Origin: Bradyrhizobium sp. SRL28 | GTDB taxonomy: Bacteria > Pseudomonadota > Alphaproteobacteria > Rhizobiales > Xanthobacteraceae | Direction of reading: 5' to 3' | Assembly (NCBI RefSeq): GCF_018596315.1 | Contig: NZ_JAHEAG010000001.1 | Coordinates: forward strand, 744,001-808,000 | DNA length: 64,000 nucleotides | Part shown: positions 63,781 to 64,000 of the stretch, in pieces | Position numbering within the stretch: position 1 is the first letter of the stretch | How the letters are laid out: each line of letters starts with the position of its first letter | Position numbers and translations under genes: made by a program | The notes under the pieces: generated by a model | Seen by the model: only the letters and a program-made list of their open reading frames with translations | What the model was told of the DNA's origin: nothing | The model's database searches: none

Positions 63781-64000
63781 TTACCGCTTCGCGCTGACCT
63801 GCTCGGCCGAGCTTTGTGCGGCTTCGGCGAGCTTGGCGGAGATCGCCGCGGTTTCGGCCTGGCTTCCCCAGCTCGGCGCGTCGCTGCCGTTGCCCCAGGC
63901 GCGCGGCCGGTAGAAGGTGTGTACGCCGGTCTTGTACATCTTCTTCATTTCATTGACCCAGGACGGCCGCACCCAATAGGCGTGGTAGTGCGTCGACTTG
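63781..64000 (-). CDS. Cell wall hydrolase (SleB-type), C-terminal part only
   Basis: The gene enters from the right edge, so only the last 72 residues are visible. The reading STHYHAYWVRPSWVNEMKKM then IGVHTFYR-like VHTFYRPRAWG matches the end of SleB-family hydrolases that cleave peptidoglycan. The frame is open to the window end with no start needed; the GTG at 63972 is internal. The tail is Ala/Ser-rich. Confidence 0.75.
   Translation of the reverse strand, partial: KSTHYHAYWVRPSWVNEMKKMYKTGVHTFYRPRAWGNGSDAPSWGSQAETAAISAKLAEAAQSSAEQVSAKR

Noticed and set aside
1..64000. CRISPR array or cas genes
   Set aside because: No regularly spaced short direct repeats and no Cas protein motifs were seen.

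Overview
The window reads as the chromosome of an alphaproteobacterium in the Bradyrhizobium/Rhodopseudomonas group. The evidence is the GC-rich coding with dense antisense shadow frames, several class III nucleotide cyclases, Nitrobacteraceae-type intergenic repeats (22.8-23.3 kb, 47.45 kb, 50.93 kb, 63.68 kb) and many conserved small hypotheticals typical of that group. The assignment is by recognition of families; no search was run.

Region 1 (0.9-13.5 kb, all on the minus strand) is a complete haem-acquisition (Has-type) locus. In transcription order it has exbB, exbD, a TonB/HasB-like protein, an unrecognised possibly DNA-binding protein, a HasI-like ECF sigma factor, a HasS/FecR-like anti-sigma factor, a HasR-like TonB-dependent receptor with an N-terminal signalling (STN) domain, two tandem HasA-like hemophores, and the type I secretion ABC protein and adaptor (HasD, HasE). 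The two hemophores combine a HasA-like N-terminal part with a short RTX/serralysin-like C-terminal part. Both keep the haem-ligand tyrosine but lack the loop histidine. A LysR regulator cut by the left edge converges on this locus.

Region 2 (13.9-23.3 kb) is ordinary chromosome: a small hypothetical, a DUF3750 protein, a cyclase-TPR protein, an enolase-superfamily dehydratase, a membrane protein with a spermidine-synthase-like domain, and a secreted ankyrin protein.

Region 3 (23,393-43,837) is a 20.4-kb genomic island. It is bounded by a 46-bp direct repeat of the 3' end of tRNA-Pro(CGG). The intact tRNA gene is at the right end and the duplicated fragment at the left. No integrase remains. 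The cargo includes two more nucleotide cyclases (one a SAM-cyclase-AAA-TPR giant), an FAD oxidoreductase, a divergent patatin-like protein, a group II intron with its reverse transcriptase, a Tat-exported cupin-like protein, an O-methyltransferase, an M24 peptidase, an SDR, and a two-gene unit (membrane peptide plus TPR protein) sharing an unusual Gly-rich motif. Gene fragments and at least four degenerate copies of a ~100-bp intergenic module lie between the cargo genes, so the island looks old and assembled in pieces.

Region 4 (43.9-64 kb) is core chromosome: Sua5-type tRNA modification, an FAD-linked dehydrogenase, a GNAT protein, two Nudix hydrolases, an SRAP/YedK protein, a phosphoglycolate-phosphatase-like HAD, a dihydroorotase-like amidohydrolase with a changed metal motif, YgfZ, 3-methyladenine glycosylase I, an HD hydrolase, a tyrosine phosphatase, a DUF2339 membrane protein, a chemoreceptor, an AcuI-like reductase with an MFS transporter, and a cell-wall hydrolase cut by the right edge.
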